DNA of 51,478 nucleotides from positions 1 to 51,478 of the forward strand of contig CAZFHI010000012.1 in assembly GCA_964518875.1 (NCBI GenBank), read 5' to 3'. The stretch's first letter is position 1. The number at the start of each line of letters is the position of its first letter. The translations under genes and the position numbers were made by a program. This document shows, piece after piece, positions 1-6,424 of the stretch. The DNA is from DTU024 sp964518875 (GTDB lineage: Bacteria; Bacillota; Clostridia; Christensenellales; Aristaeellaceae). The notes below the pieces were generated by a model. It did not search any database, was not told where the DNA came from, and saw only the letters and a program-made list of their open reading frames with translations.

Positions 1-52
1 ACTCGATCGCTTTTTTCTCAGCTTTAAGTCTCACATCTATTGTAAAGCTACA
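1..52. repeat. Left copy of the 52-bp inverted repeat found at both window ends
   Basis: These 52 bases match the reverse complement of the last 52 bases of the window at 51 positions; the only difference is A at position 26 against C in the other copy. Identity stops at position 53. I found no internal copy. Read outward, both ends enter the same sequence, as expected if the window is bounded by two copies of one dispersed element such as an IS, MITE or long repeat. What the element is cannot be seen from here. Confidence 0.85.
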
Positions 53-81
53 ACTTTGCGTTTACAATGCGCTGTTCTGTA

Positions 82-110
82 TTGCAAAAAAAAGCCCGAA
101 GTGATAAAAT
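82..110 (+). promoter_or_regulatory. Sigma-A-like promoter of tRNA-Arg
   Basis: TTGCAA at 82-87 and TAAAAT at 105-110 are 17 bases apart, with the tRNA starting 22 bases further on. The spacing and position fit a housekeeping promoter for the tRNA. Confidence 0.6.
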
Positions 111-132
111 AGCCGGCAAGCGTTAAGCTTGC

Positions 133-208
133 GCTTCCGTAGCTCAGGGGATAGAGCACTCGCCTCCTAAGCGAGGGGCCGCGCGTTCGAATCGCGCCGG
201 GAGTACCA
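133..208 (+). tRNA. tRNA-Arg (anticodon CCT)
   Basis: A 76-nt cloverleaf with encoded CCA at 206-208. The 7-bp acceptor stem pairs GCTTCCG with CGGGAGT using two G-U wobbles. The anticodon stem CTCGC/GCGAG encloses the loop CTCCTAA, which gives anticodon CCT and reads AGG codons. The T arm has the GTTCGAATC core. It stands alone, with its own promoter upstream and a hairpin downstream. Confidence 0.95.
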
Positions 209-212
209 GTCG

Positions 213-272
213 CCTGCCTGTTTTGACAGTTTTGCTTAAAAAGCAGATCGTTAAGCCGGCAGGATTTTTATT
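213..272 (+). terminator. Possible terminator after tRNA-Arg
   Basis: CCTGCC at 213-218 pairs with GGCAGG at 258-263, followed by ATTTTTATTTT. The long interior contains two smaller hairpins (CTG/CAG and TTGCTT/AAGCAG), so the fold is branched rather than a classic short stem. It sits directly after the tRNA and before the promoter at 314. Confidence 0.45.
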
Positions 273-313
273 TTGACGATAAAGCTTAAAATTAAGAGGC
301 GTGCCTATCTTAA

Positions 314-341
314 TTGTCAAAAAAGCAAATTTTGTTATAAT
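314..341 (+). promoter_or_regulatory. Promoter for the dehydratase/activase operon
   Basis: TTGTCA at 314-319 and TATAAT at 336-341 with a 16-base spacer. Transcription would begin near 348, leaving a leader of about 130 nt before the start codon at 481. The leader contains an 8-bp hairpin, TTGCTCTG/CAGAGCAA, near 362-386. Confidence 0.6.
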
Positions 342-480
342 GCTTTAAGCGGGGCTTCATTGTTTGCTCTGCTAAAAGACAGAGCAAGCGCGTTTGATTT
401 GTTCTGCCGTATACTGCGCGCTAAGCTTTGTTTATTATTTGCGGGCGAAAAAAGCATAATTGATAAAAAAGGGGGAGCGG

Positions 481-1755
481 ATGATTAAATCAACGGAGGA
501 TTTTGGCAATTTAATCGAAAAAACCGTGAAAGATTCTCCGGAAAAAGCCCGGCGCCTGCTTTTGTTGGGTTACAGGCTTTTCGGTATGAAGCTGCGCTGG
601 TTACCGGATAAACGTCTTCCTCTGTCCAGGCAAAAATCGGCGCTTTACCTTAACCAAACCATTCGCAAGGTTTTTACGGAGCCCGAAAATACGGCCATTG
701 TAAACATATTCATGCCCTGCGAAATACTTGAAGCGCTTGACGTCGTTCCTCTGTGCGCAGAGATGTTTTCATGCTTTATAAACGGCACCTGCTGCGAACA
801 GGTTTTTGTGAATGAAGCGGAGCGCCTGGGTATATCGGAAACTTATTGTTCTTTCCATAAAACTTTATTGGGAACGGCTTACCTTGATTTGTTAAGACCT
901 CCAATAGCCGTTATAAACACTTCCTTTGTCTGCGACGCCAATCAGTTAACGTTTAGAGAGCTTTCCAAACACTTAAACGTACCGCATTGCTATATAGAAG
1001 TGCCATCTGAACAGTCTGAAGAAGCGATAAGATATGTTTCTGACGAACTTAAAAAATCAGCGCGCCTGCTGGAGGAAGCCGCCGGAAAAAAATTAGACGA
1101 AGACAAGCTTAAGCTTGCAGTTGACAGGTCTAATAAAAGTGCCGCGCTGTTTAAAAAAATACTGGCGGAAAAAAGCGACAAATACCTCCCCTGCGATATA
1201 ACCAGCGAAATGTACGAAACCTATCTCGTGCACAACGGTATTGGCACCGAAATGTGCTATGATTACGCAAAAACGCTATACAATGATTTTAAAACCGCCA
1301 AAAAATTCAACGGTATAAAAATACTGTGGCTGCACATAGTGCCTTTGTGGCAGGCGCCAATACGCGAGCTGTTCGATTTTAATGAGCGGTGCCAGATAAT
1401 TACCTGCGATATGAACTTTGACAGCCTTACGGATGCGGACCCTGAGCGGCCGTACGAGAGCATGGCGAAAAGGCTGCTAAGCAACAGCTGGCGCACCGGA
1501 AATTCAAGGGTTGAAAAGGCTGTCCGCATGGGAAAAGAACTGCGCGTTGACGGGGCGGTCTGCTTTTGCCAGTGGGGATGCAAACAGACTATGGGTCTGT
1601 CCGGTCTTTTCCAGGAGCGGTTTGAAGACGAAAATATTCCCGTACTTGTACTTGACGGGGACTGCGTTGACAGGCGAAACGCTTCCGACGGGCAGGTTTC
1701 CACGCGGCTTAACGCCTTTATAGAGATGCTGGAAGGTAAAAGGAATGGAAAATAG
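481..1755 (+). CDS. 2-hydroxyacyl-CoA dehydratase-family iron-sulfur protein (HgdB/BcrC-like)
   Basis: A 424-residue member of the 2-hydroxyglutaryl-CoA dehydratase D-component family (PF06050), whose members carry iron-sulfur clusters and do low-potential electron chemistry in the cytoplasm. Visible signs are the Cys-rich N-terminal half (MPCEILEALDVVPLC, then a TCCEQ motif), the cluster-type YCSFHKTLLG motif, the CFCQWGCKQ motif, and the C-terminal DGDCVDRRNASDGQ signature near the end. The ATG at 481 is preferred over an in-frame TTG at 460 because GGGGGAG lies just upstream. The gene overlaps the activase fusion by 11 bases. A hydroxyacyl-CoA substrate cannot be assumed: double-cubane cluster proteins (DCCP) belong to the same family and also pair with an activase. 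Family sure, substrate unknown. Confidence 0.85.
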   Translation: MIKSTEDFGNLIEKTVKDSPEKARRLLLLGYRLFGMKLRWLPDKRLPLSRQKSALYLNQTIRKVFTEPENTAIVNIFMPCEILEALDVVPLCAEMFSCFINGTCCEQVFVNEAERLGISETYCSFHKTLLGTAYLDLLRPPIAVINTSFVCDANQLTFRELSKHLNVPHCYIEVPSEQSEEAIRYVSDELKKSARLLEEAAGKKLDEDKLKLAVDRSNKSAALFKKILAEKSDKYLPCDITSEMYETYLVHNGIGTEMCYDYAKTLYNDFKTAKKFNGIKILWLHIVPLWQAPIRELFDFNERCQIITCDMNFDSLTDADPERPYESMAKRLLSNSWRTGNSRVEKAVRMGKELRVDGAVCFCQWGCKQTMGLSGLFQERFEDENIPVLVLDGDCVDRRNASDGQVSTRLNAFIEMLEGKRNGK

Positions 1756-3382
1756 CGTATATTACATTTGCAAATACACTCCGCTTGAGCTGCTGCAAAG
1801 CTTCGGTCTTAATACAGTCAGGCTTGATCCTGCGCCAAAAAATGTCGAATGCTGCGACGCTCTAATACATCCAAACCTTTGCGGCTATGGAAAGGCGGTG
1901 CTGCAGGAAGTGCTGAACGGCAATATAAGAAGGCTTTTTCTCGTGGACTGCTGCGATGTGTGCCGGCGCATTTTTGACGTCGTCCGTGCTAAAAAAGACA
2001 TGGATTTCCTGTATATGATGTATTTGCCGCATAAAAACGGCGCTTTAGAAACAAAGCAGTTTAAAAACGAGCTGCTGCGCGTCAATAAATATATTGAAAG
2101 CATCACAAACGCAGCGTTTGACGAAGATAAAGCAAGAAAACTGTGGCGGCAGGGCATAGAAAAGGCGGAGGCGGACCGCATCGTTCAGGATCACCTGGTT
2201 CTTACTGGGGCGCACGGAGGCTGCGGCCTGAAAGAAAAAATCGAAAAAATAACGGGGCTTCCCGTGCAGGACGACACCTGCACAGGCAACAGACGCCTTA
2301 ACGATAAAACGGGAGCGGATTTTTTTAGCGGCTACGCATACGCTTTGCTTTCGCAAAAAAATCCTTGCATGAGAATGCAGTTTGAAAGAGAAAGCCCTGC
2401 TCCAGACAGCCTTGGCGCTATATGCCATACGATAAAATTCTGCGATTTTTACAGTTTCCGCTACAAAGAGCTGAGATCTGATGAAAAAAATCTGCTTAAA
2501 ATAGAAACGAACTGTACCGCGCAAAGCGAAGAACAGGTAAGGACGCGGATTGAGGCGTTTGCGGAATTGATAAGGCCCGCCGCTTTAAAAAGCAAAAAAA
2601 CAAGCGGATCAAAATTCGTCTGCGGCATAGATTCCGGATCAGCCAGCACAAACGCTATAATACTCGATGAAAATAAGAATATAATAGGCGATTCGTGCCT
2701 TATGACGGGCGGAGGGGCAAACCAAAGCGGGCGCAGAGCCTTTGAAGAAGCCTTGAAAAGCGCCGGTTTGCGTGCGGAAGACATTGCAAAAACTGTCACA
2801 ACGGGCTACGGAAGGAACTACCTTGAGCTTTCGAACGCGGCCGTTACGGAAATCAGCTGCCACGCCAGGGGCGCCAGGTTTCTTTACCCTGAAGCCGGAA
2901 CCGTTATTGATATCGGCGGTCAGGATTCGAAAGTCATAGTGCTTAACAAAGCGGGCGGCGTAGTACGTTTCGTTATGAACGATAAATGCGCCGCGGGCAC
3001 GGGGCGTTTTTTGGAAACTATGGCTAAAACGCTTGGCCTTAGCATGGAAGAGATGAGCGCTCTTGGGCTCAGATGGAAAAACGCGGTAACCATTTCAAGC
3101 ACCTGCACTGTATTTGCGGAATCCGAAGTGGTTTCGCTTATCGCTCAAAACACAGATATTGCGGACATAATCAACGGTTTGAACCAGGCGATTGCCTCTA
3201 AAACCGCGGCGCTTGTACAAAGGGCGAAAGGCGTGCCTCCTTACGTTATGACGGGCGGCGTTGCAAACAATGCGGGCGTAGTAAAGACACTTGAAAATAT
3301 TCTGGGAACAAAAATATTTGTCCCAAAAGAAGCCCAGCTCTGCGGCGCTTTGGGCGCGGCTCTTTTTGCGCTTGAATCGTGA
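1745..3382 (+). CDS. Fusion of a dehydratase-like domain and a BadF/HgdC-type ATPase activase
   Basis: A 545-residue two-part protein. Residues 1 to about 265 resemble part of a 2-hydroxyacyl-CoA dehydratase D subunit (YTPLELLQSFG, HPNLCGYGKA, VDCCDVCRR). Residues 291-545 are an activase of the BcrAD/BadFG/HgdC family: phosphate loop GIDSGSASTNA, the VIDIGGQDSK motif, and C-terminal MTGGVANNAGV. Cys415 (NDKCAAGTG) and Cys454 (SSTCTVFAE) are 39 residues apart, the spacing of the [4Fe-4S] ligands in HgdC activases. Such activases use ATP hydrolysis to push electrons into a dehydratase-family partner; the partner here is almost certainly the overlapping upstream gene. The start overlaps that gene's stop by 11 bases, suggesting translational coupling. 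No CoA transferase or acyl-CoA dehydrogenase lies nearby, so this does not look like an amino-acid fermentation cluster. Confidence 0.85.
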   Translation: MENSVYYICKYTPLELLQSFGLNTVRLDPAPKNVECCDALIHPNLCGYGKAVLQEVLNGNIRRLFLVDCCDVCRRIFDVVRAKKDMDFLYMMYLPHKNGALETKQFKNELLRVNKYIESITNAAFDEDKARKLWRQGIEKAEADRIVQDHLVLTGAHGGCGLKEKIEKITGLPVQDDTCTGNRRLNDKTGADFFSGYAYALLSQKNPCMRMQFERESPAPDSLGAICHTIKFCDFYSFRYKELRSDEKNLLKIETNCTAQSEEQVRTRIEAFAELIRPAALKSKKTSGSKFVCGIDSGSASTNAIILDENKNIIGDSCLMTGGGANQSGRRAFEEALKSAGLRAEDIAKTVTTGYGRNYLELSNAAVTEISCHARGARFLYPEAGTVIDIGGQDSKVIVLNKAGGVVRFVMNDKCAAGTGRFLETMAKTLGLSMEEMSALGLRWKNAVTISSTCTVFAESEVVSLIAQNTDIADIINGLNQAIASKTAALVQRAKGVPPYVMTGGVANNAGVVKTLENILGTKIFVPKEAQLCGALGAALFALES

Positions 3383-3506
3383 AACGCAGCCGTCTTCCCT
3401 TTTTATAAAATAAAAATCGCCGCGCAATAGAAAAACAAGGCGGTTTAACGCTATTAAATACACTTACGCAAAAGCTGTTTTTTAATAAACTTTATAAGAG
3501 GTAAAT

Positions 3507-4025
3507 ATGGAATACTCAAACAAAAATTTAAATTTTAACGATATAAACGCCTTTTATGATTCCGTTATAGACTACCTCGAAAAGGCGGAATATTCCCCCG
3601 GTTGGAAGAAAGGCATATATCCGAGCGAAAAAATGCTGCGGGACGCAATACGTAATGAGACGCTCCACGTTATGAAACACAACGACACTATAATATCCGC
3701 CGCTATATTAGACAATAACTATGTCGACGGCTATAAAAACGCGCCGTGGGATAAAAGCGTCAAGCTGTCAGAATCCCTTATGCTGCACGCTTTCTGCGTT
3801 AACCAGGAATATATGAAAAAAGGCAACGCGAAGCTTATGCTGGACAACCTTGAAAATTACGCAAAAGAGCAGGGTTACGGCGCAATACGCCTTGACGTAT
3901 TAGACGGCAATATGCCGGCCTTTAAGCTCTACCCTAAATGCGGCTACAAATACGTAAGCAAAGTTGAACTTTACTATGAAGATACGGGGCGTACGCTGTT
4001 CCATCTGTTTGAAAAGCTGCTGTAA
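3507..4025 (+). CDS. GNAT-family N-acetyltransferase
   Basis: A 172-residue single-domain protein of the GNAT acetyl-CoA-dependent acetyltransferase superfamily. The C-terminal half holds the acetyl-CoA-binding core: a beta strand LMLHAFCVNQEY, then the QEYMKKGNAKLML loop and helix in the place of the usual R/Q-x-x-G-x-G/A motif, then IRLDVLDGNMPAFKLYPKCGY, the common end of this fold. The start has AAGAGGT upstream. It lies 124 bases after the activase gene and may be a separate unit. The substrate cannot be guessed; small-molecule and protein acetylation are both possible. Confidence 0.8.
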   Translation: MEYSNKNLNFNDINAFYDSVIDYLEKAEYSPGWKKGIYPSEKMLRDAIRNETLHVMKHNDTIISAAILDNNYVDGYKNAPWDKSVKLSESLMLHAFCVNQEYMKKGNAKLMLDNLENYAKEQGYGAIRLDVLDGNMPAFKLYPKCGYKYVSKVELYYEDTGRTLFHLFEKLL

Positions 4026-4096
4026 GCCTGAATACAAAGCGCGCGCATAAAAAAACTAATATCGTTATGAATTTTATCCTTTACGCGTTTCTGCTA

Positions 4097-4125
4097 TTGT
4101 AAATTTCTTTTTCAGGCTGTATAAT
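4097..4125 (+). promoter_or_regulatory. Strong promoter for the structured RNA
   Basis: TTGTAA at 4097-4102 and a consensus TATAAT at 4120-4125, with 17 bases between. The predicted start near 4132 coincides with the beginning of the structured segment. Confidence 0.75.
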
Positions 4126-4131
4126 AGCATT

Positions 4132-4340
4132 CGGTTAAATCCTTGGTCTGTGGTTGAAAGCCGATGCCAGTCGCAGGCAAAGCGGCCCACGTAAGCGGGG
4201 AAAATCTCCGTGAGCATGGTGCGGTCTAGGAGTAAGTCCTGCCGAAATATCGAGAGGAAGGCGTAAGGCGCTGAGCGCCCGGCAAGTTCCCAGCAGGCGA
4301 GTGTGGGGTAAAAGACCAGGTCAGCAAGGTAACCAGAATA
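4132..4340 (+). ncRNA. Structured noncoding or leader RNA, about 210 nt, possibly the raiA motif
   Basis: This GC-rich segment has no reading frame of its own but many nested pairings. An outer stem TGGTCT (4144-4149)/AGACCA (4313-4318) encloses CCCAC (4186-4190)/GTGGG (4303-4307), AGGA-GTAAG-TCCT (4228-4240) and GGCGC-TGA-GCGCC (4267-4279). CCTTG (4141-4145)/CAAGG (4325-4329) and GGTT (4152-4155)/AACC (4331-4334) would cross each other, suggesting a pseudoknot or a switch. A consensus promoter lies directly upstream and the zinc-ribbon gene follows with no terminator between. It lacks the signature boxes of RNase P, tmRNA, SRP RNA, cobalamin and glmS RNAs as I know them. Length, phylum and compactness suit the raiA motif RNA, but I cannot confirm that from memory of its consensus. 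Confidence 0.7.
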
Positions 4341-4363
4341 TATTAGGGGGTTTAGTATAAACC

Positions 4364-4642
4364 ATGTTTGAAGACAAAACGCTCGTTTGCTCTGACTGCG
4401 GAAAAGAATTCGTGTTTACCGCGGGCGAGCAGGAATTCTATGCTGAGAAAGGCTTCCAAAACGAGCCTAAGCGCTGCAAAGAGTGCCGCCAGAACCACAA
4501 ACGCAACCGCAACGCAAAGCGCGAAATGCACAAGGCTATCTGCGCAGAGTGCGGCCGCGAAACCGAAGTACCTTTTGAACCTAAGGACGGTCGTCCGGTT
4601 TACTGCAGCGAATGCTATGCAGCCATAAAGGAAAACGCTTGA
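4364..4642 (+). CDS. Small zinc-ribbon protein (zf-trcl/CxxC-type)
   Basis: A 92-residue protein made of two zinc-ribbon-like units. The first has CSDC at residues 10-13 and CKEC at about 38-41; the second has CAEC at about 60-63 and CSEC at about 83-86, each pair a likely half-site for one zinc ion. The middle is strongly basic (QNHKRNRNAKREMHK), which suits nucleic-acid binding. The family (probable zinc-binding domain, PF13451-like) is common in Clostridia and has no settled function. AGGGGG lies 13 bases before the ATG, a rather long spacing. The only promoter in sight is the one in front of the structured RNA, so RNA and protein are probably co-transcribed and the RNA may be a 5' leader. 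A terminator follows at once. Confidence 0.85.
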   Translation: MFEDKTLVCSDCGKEFVFTAGEQEFYAEKGFQNEPKRCKECRQNHKRNRNAKREMHKAICAECGRETEVPFEPKDGRPVYCSECYAAIKENA

Positions 4643-4648
4643 CAAAGA

Positions 4649-4693
4649 AAGCCGCCTCAAAGGCAAGCCGCTTTTGGGCGGCTTCTTTTTTTA
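4649..4693 (+). terminator. Rho-independent terminator after the zinc-ribbon gene
   Basis: AAGCCGCC at 4649-4656 pairs with GGCGGCTT at 4677-4684, followed by a run of T residues to 4692. It closes the structured RNA/zinc-ribbon unit. Confidence 0.85.
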
Positions 4694-4723
4694 TTGCGGA
4701 GCTTATCACCGCCCTGAATATAT

Positions 4724-4731
4724 GGTATAAT
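4724..4731 (+). promoter_or_regulatory. Extended -10 promoter for the ABC/NadE operon
   Basis: TGG directly before TATAAT (4726-4731) makes an extended -10 element; there is no good -35. It lies 24 bases ahead of the ABC ATPase start. Confidence 0.5.
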
Positions 4732-4754
4732 TCATAAAGATAAGGGGGACGCCG

Positions 4755-5642
4755 ATGGAATACGCCATTAAAACACAGAATCTGACCAAAAGCTACGGAA
4801 AAGCGCGCGGTATTACAGACGTAAGCCTGTCTGTTGAAGCGGGCGACGTGTTCGGCTTTATAGGGCCTAACGGCGCCGGCAAATCCACCTTTATACGCAC
4901 GCTTTTGGGGCTTATAAGGCCCACTCGCGGCAAAGCGTCGGTGCTTGATTTTAATATACCCTCCCAAAGAAGGGACGCCCTTAAGCATATAGGCTACATG
5001 CCGTCCACAGTCTCTTACTACCGCGGCATGCGCGCCGTGGACGTTTTCAGAATGTCCGCCAGATTAAGACATAAAAACTGCGAAAAAGAAAGCTGGGTAT
5101 TGAGCGACAGGCTGGGGCTTGACCCTGACAGGCTTGTAGACGAGCTTTCCTTCGGCAACAAGAAAAAAGTGGCGATAGTGGTCGCCATGCAGCATAACCC
5201 GGATCTGCTAATACTTGACGAGCCCACAAGCGGGCTTGACCCTCTTGTGCAGAGAGCTTTTTGGGACATACTTGATGAAAGAAGCAAGCGCGGCGTTACT
5301 ATATTTCTGTCGTCCCATGTATTAAGCGAAGTGCAACAGCACTGCCGCCACGCCGCCATAATACGCGAAGGAAAGATAATACTTTCAGACGCCGTGAGCA
5401 ACCTTTCAAACACCGCAAGGCGCATAACGCTGCGCGGCGTAAGCGGTTTGCCCGCTTCCTTAACGGCTTTGAGCGGCGTTTTAAAAACGGATACGCACCA
5501 GAACGAATCCTCTTTTTTATACCAGGGGGATATTCACGATATTTTGCCCATATTAAATTCGCTTCCCTTTGAGGATCTTACCGTTACAGAACCCAGCCTT
5601 GAAGAAATATTCATGCACGTCTATGAAGGAGACTTTAAATGA
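4755..5642 (+). CDS. ABC-2 type transporter ATP-binding protein
   Basis: A 295-residue ABC ATPase. Walker A is GPNGAGKS at residues 38-45, the signature region reads LSFGNKKK at 131-138 rather than the usual LSGGQ, and Walker B plus D-loop is LLILDEPTSGLD at 151-162. The H-loop histidine is in LSSHVLSE. A C-terminal extension of about 75 residues is typical of ABC-2 exporters of the CcmA/YxlF kind. It powers the membrane protein encoded by the next gene, which it overlaps by four bases (ATGA). AAGGGGG gives the ribosome site. The exported substrate is unknown; drugs, peptides and antibiotic resistance are the usual suggestions for this type. Confidence 0.9.
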   Translation: MEYAIKTQNLTKSYGKARGITDVSLSVEAGDVFGFIGPNGAGKSTFIRTLLGLIRPTRGKASVLDFNIPSQRRDALKHIGYMPSTVSYYRGMRAVDVFRMSARLRHKNCEKESWVLSDRLGLDPDRLVDELSFGNKKKVAIVVAMQHNPDLLILDEPTSGLDPLVQRAFWDILDERSKRGVTIFLSSHVLSEVQQHCRHAAIIREGKIILSDAVSNLSNTARRITLRGVSGLPASLTALSGVLKTDTHQNESSFLYQGDIHDILPILNSLPFEDLTVTEPSLEEIFMHVYEGDFK

Positions 5643-6424
5643 CCATTTTCCGCAGCGAAATCAAGCAGAGCAGAAAGGCCCTGCTTATAACGAGCCTTGC
5701 CTGCGCCGCGCTTATAGCGCTTGTTATGAGCGTGCAGCCTAACGTTGCAGCAAAAGCGGACATGGTAACAAGCCTGATGCAGCGTTTTGGCGCTATGATG
5801 CAGGCGTTCTCAATAGACAGGCTGGACCTTGGCAACGTGCTTAACTACTACGCGCTTGAAGCGGGCAACATAATGCTTTTAATAGGCGGCGTGTTCGCGT
5901 GCATAAGGGGCATTTCCATGCTGTCTAAAGAGGAAGGCCGCCATACGGCGGAGTTTCTGTTTCCGCACCCCGCGCTGCGCATATCCGTAACGGCGCAGAA
6001 ATGGCTGGCGCTTATGTTTGACATATGCGTTTTCACGTTGATAAATACGCTTGTTACATACCTGTGCTTTGTGTATTTAAAGCAGCCGTGGGACCTTAAA
6101 ACCTTTATTTTAATTCAGTCAACGCTTCTTTTGCTTTACGCCTGCCTTGCGAGCTTAAGCTTTGCAATTTCCGCCTTTCTTTCGCATGAAGCGGCAGGGG
6201 CGGGCGTTGGCATGGCGGTTTTCATGTACGTGCTTAACCTGCTTATAAACTTAGATATAGCGGGCGACGCTTTTAAATACATAACGCCCTTTTACTTTGC
6301 GGAGCCTGTAAAGGTGTTCAGCGGCGGAATAGAAATATACTACCTTAAATATTTTTTAGTTTTAACCGCCGTCGCGCTTATATCCGGTGCGCTGCGTTAC
6401 AGCTCAAAAGATTTAAAAATATGA
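5639..6424 (+). CDS. ABC-2 type transporter permease
   Basis: A 261-residue integral membrane protein with about six hydrophobic segments: near residues 16-33, 80-98, 115-136, 152-175, 183-205 and 238-253. The CIRGISMLSKEEGRHTAEFLFPHPALR stretch is split here as an amphipathic cytoplasmic region with an E-E pair, common in ABC-2 permeases of the ABC2_membrane_3 group. It overlaps the ATPase gene before it and nadE after it by ATGA each, so the three proteins are translationally coupled. One ATPase and one permease gene imply that each works as a homodimer. Substrate unknown. Confidence 0.85.
   Translation: MTIFRSEIKQSRKALLITSLACAALIALVMSVQPNVAAKADMVTSLMQRFGAMMQAFSIDRLDLGNVLNYYALEAGNIMLLIGGVFACIRGISMLSKEEGRHTAEFLFPHPALRISVTAQKWLALMFDICVFTLINTLVTYLCFVYLKQPWDLKTFILIQSTLLLLYACLASLSFAISAFLSHEAAGAGVGMAVFMYVLNLLINLDIAGDAFKYITPFYFAEPVKVFSGGIEIYYLKYFLVLTAVALISGALRYSSKDLKI

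Noticed and set aside
273..488. 71-codon frame upstream of the dehydratase gene
   Set aside because: It crosses the promoter at 314-341, has no ribosome site and poor codon quality; it is chance frame in the leader.
4132..4340. Cobalamin, lysine or ydaO riboswitch, RNase P, tmRNA or SRP RNA
   Set aside because: The conserved core sequences of these classes, as I know them, are not present, though the segment is clearly structured.
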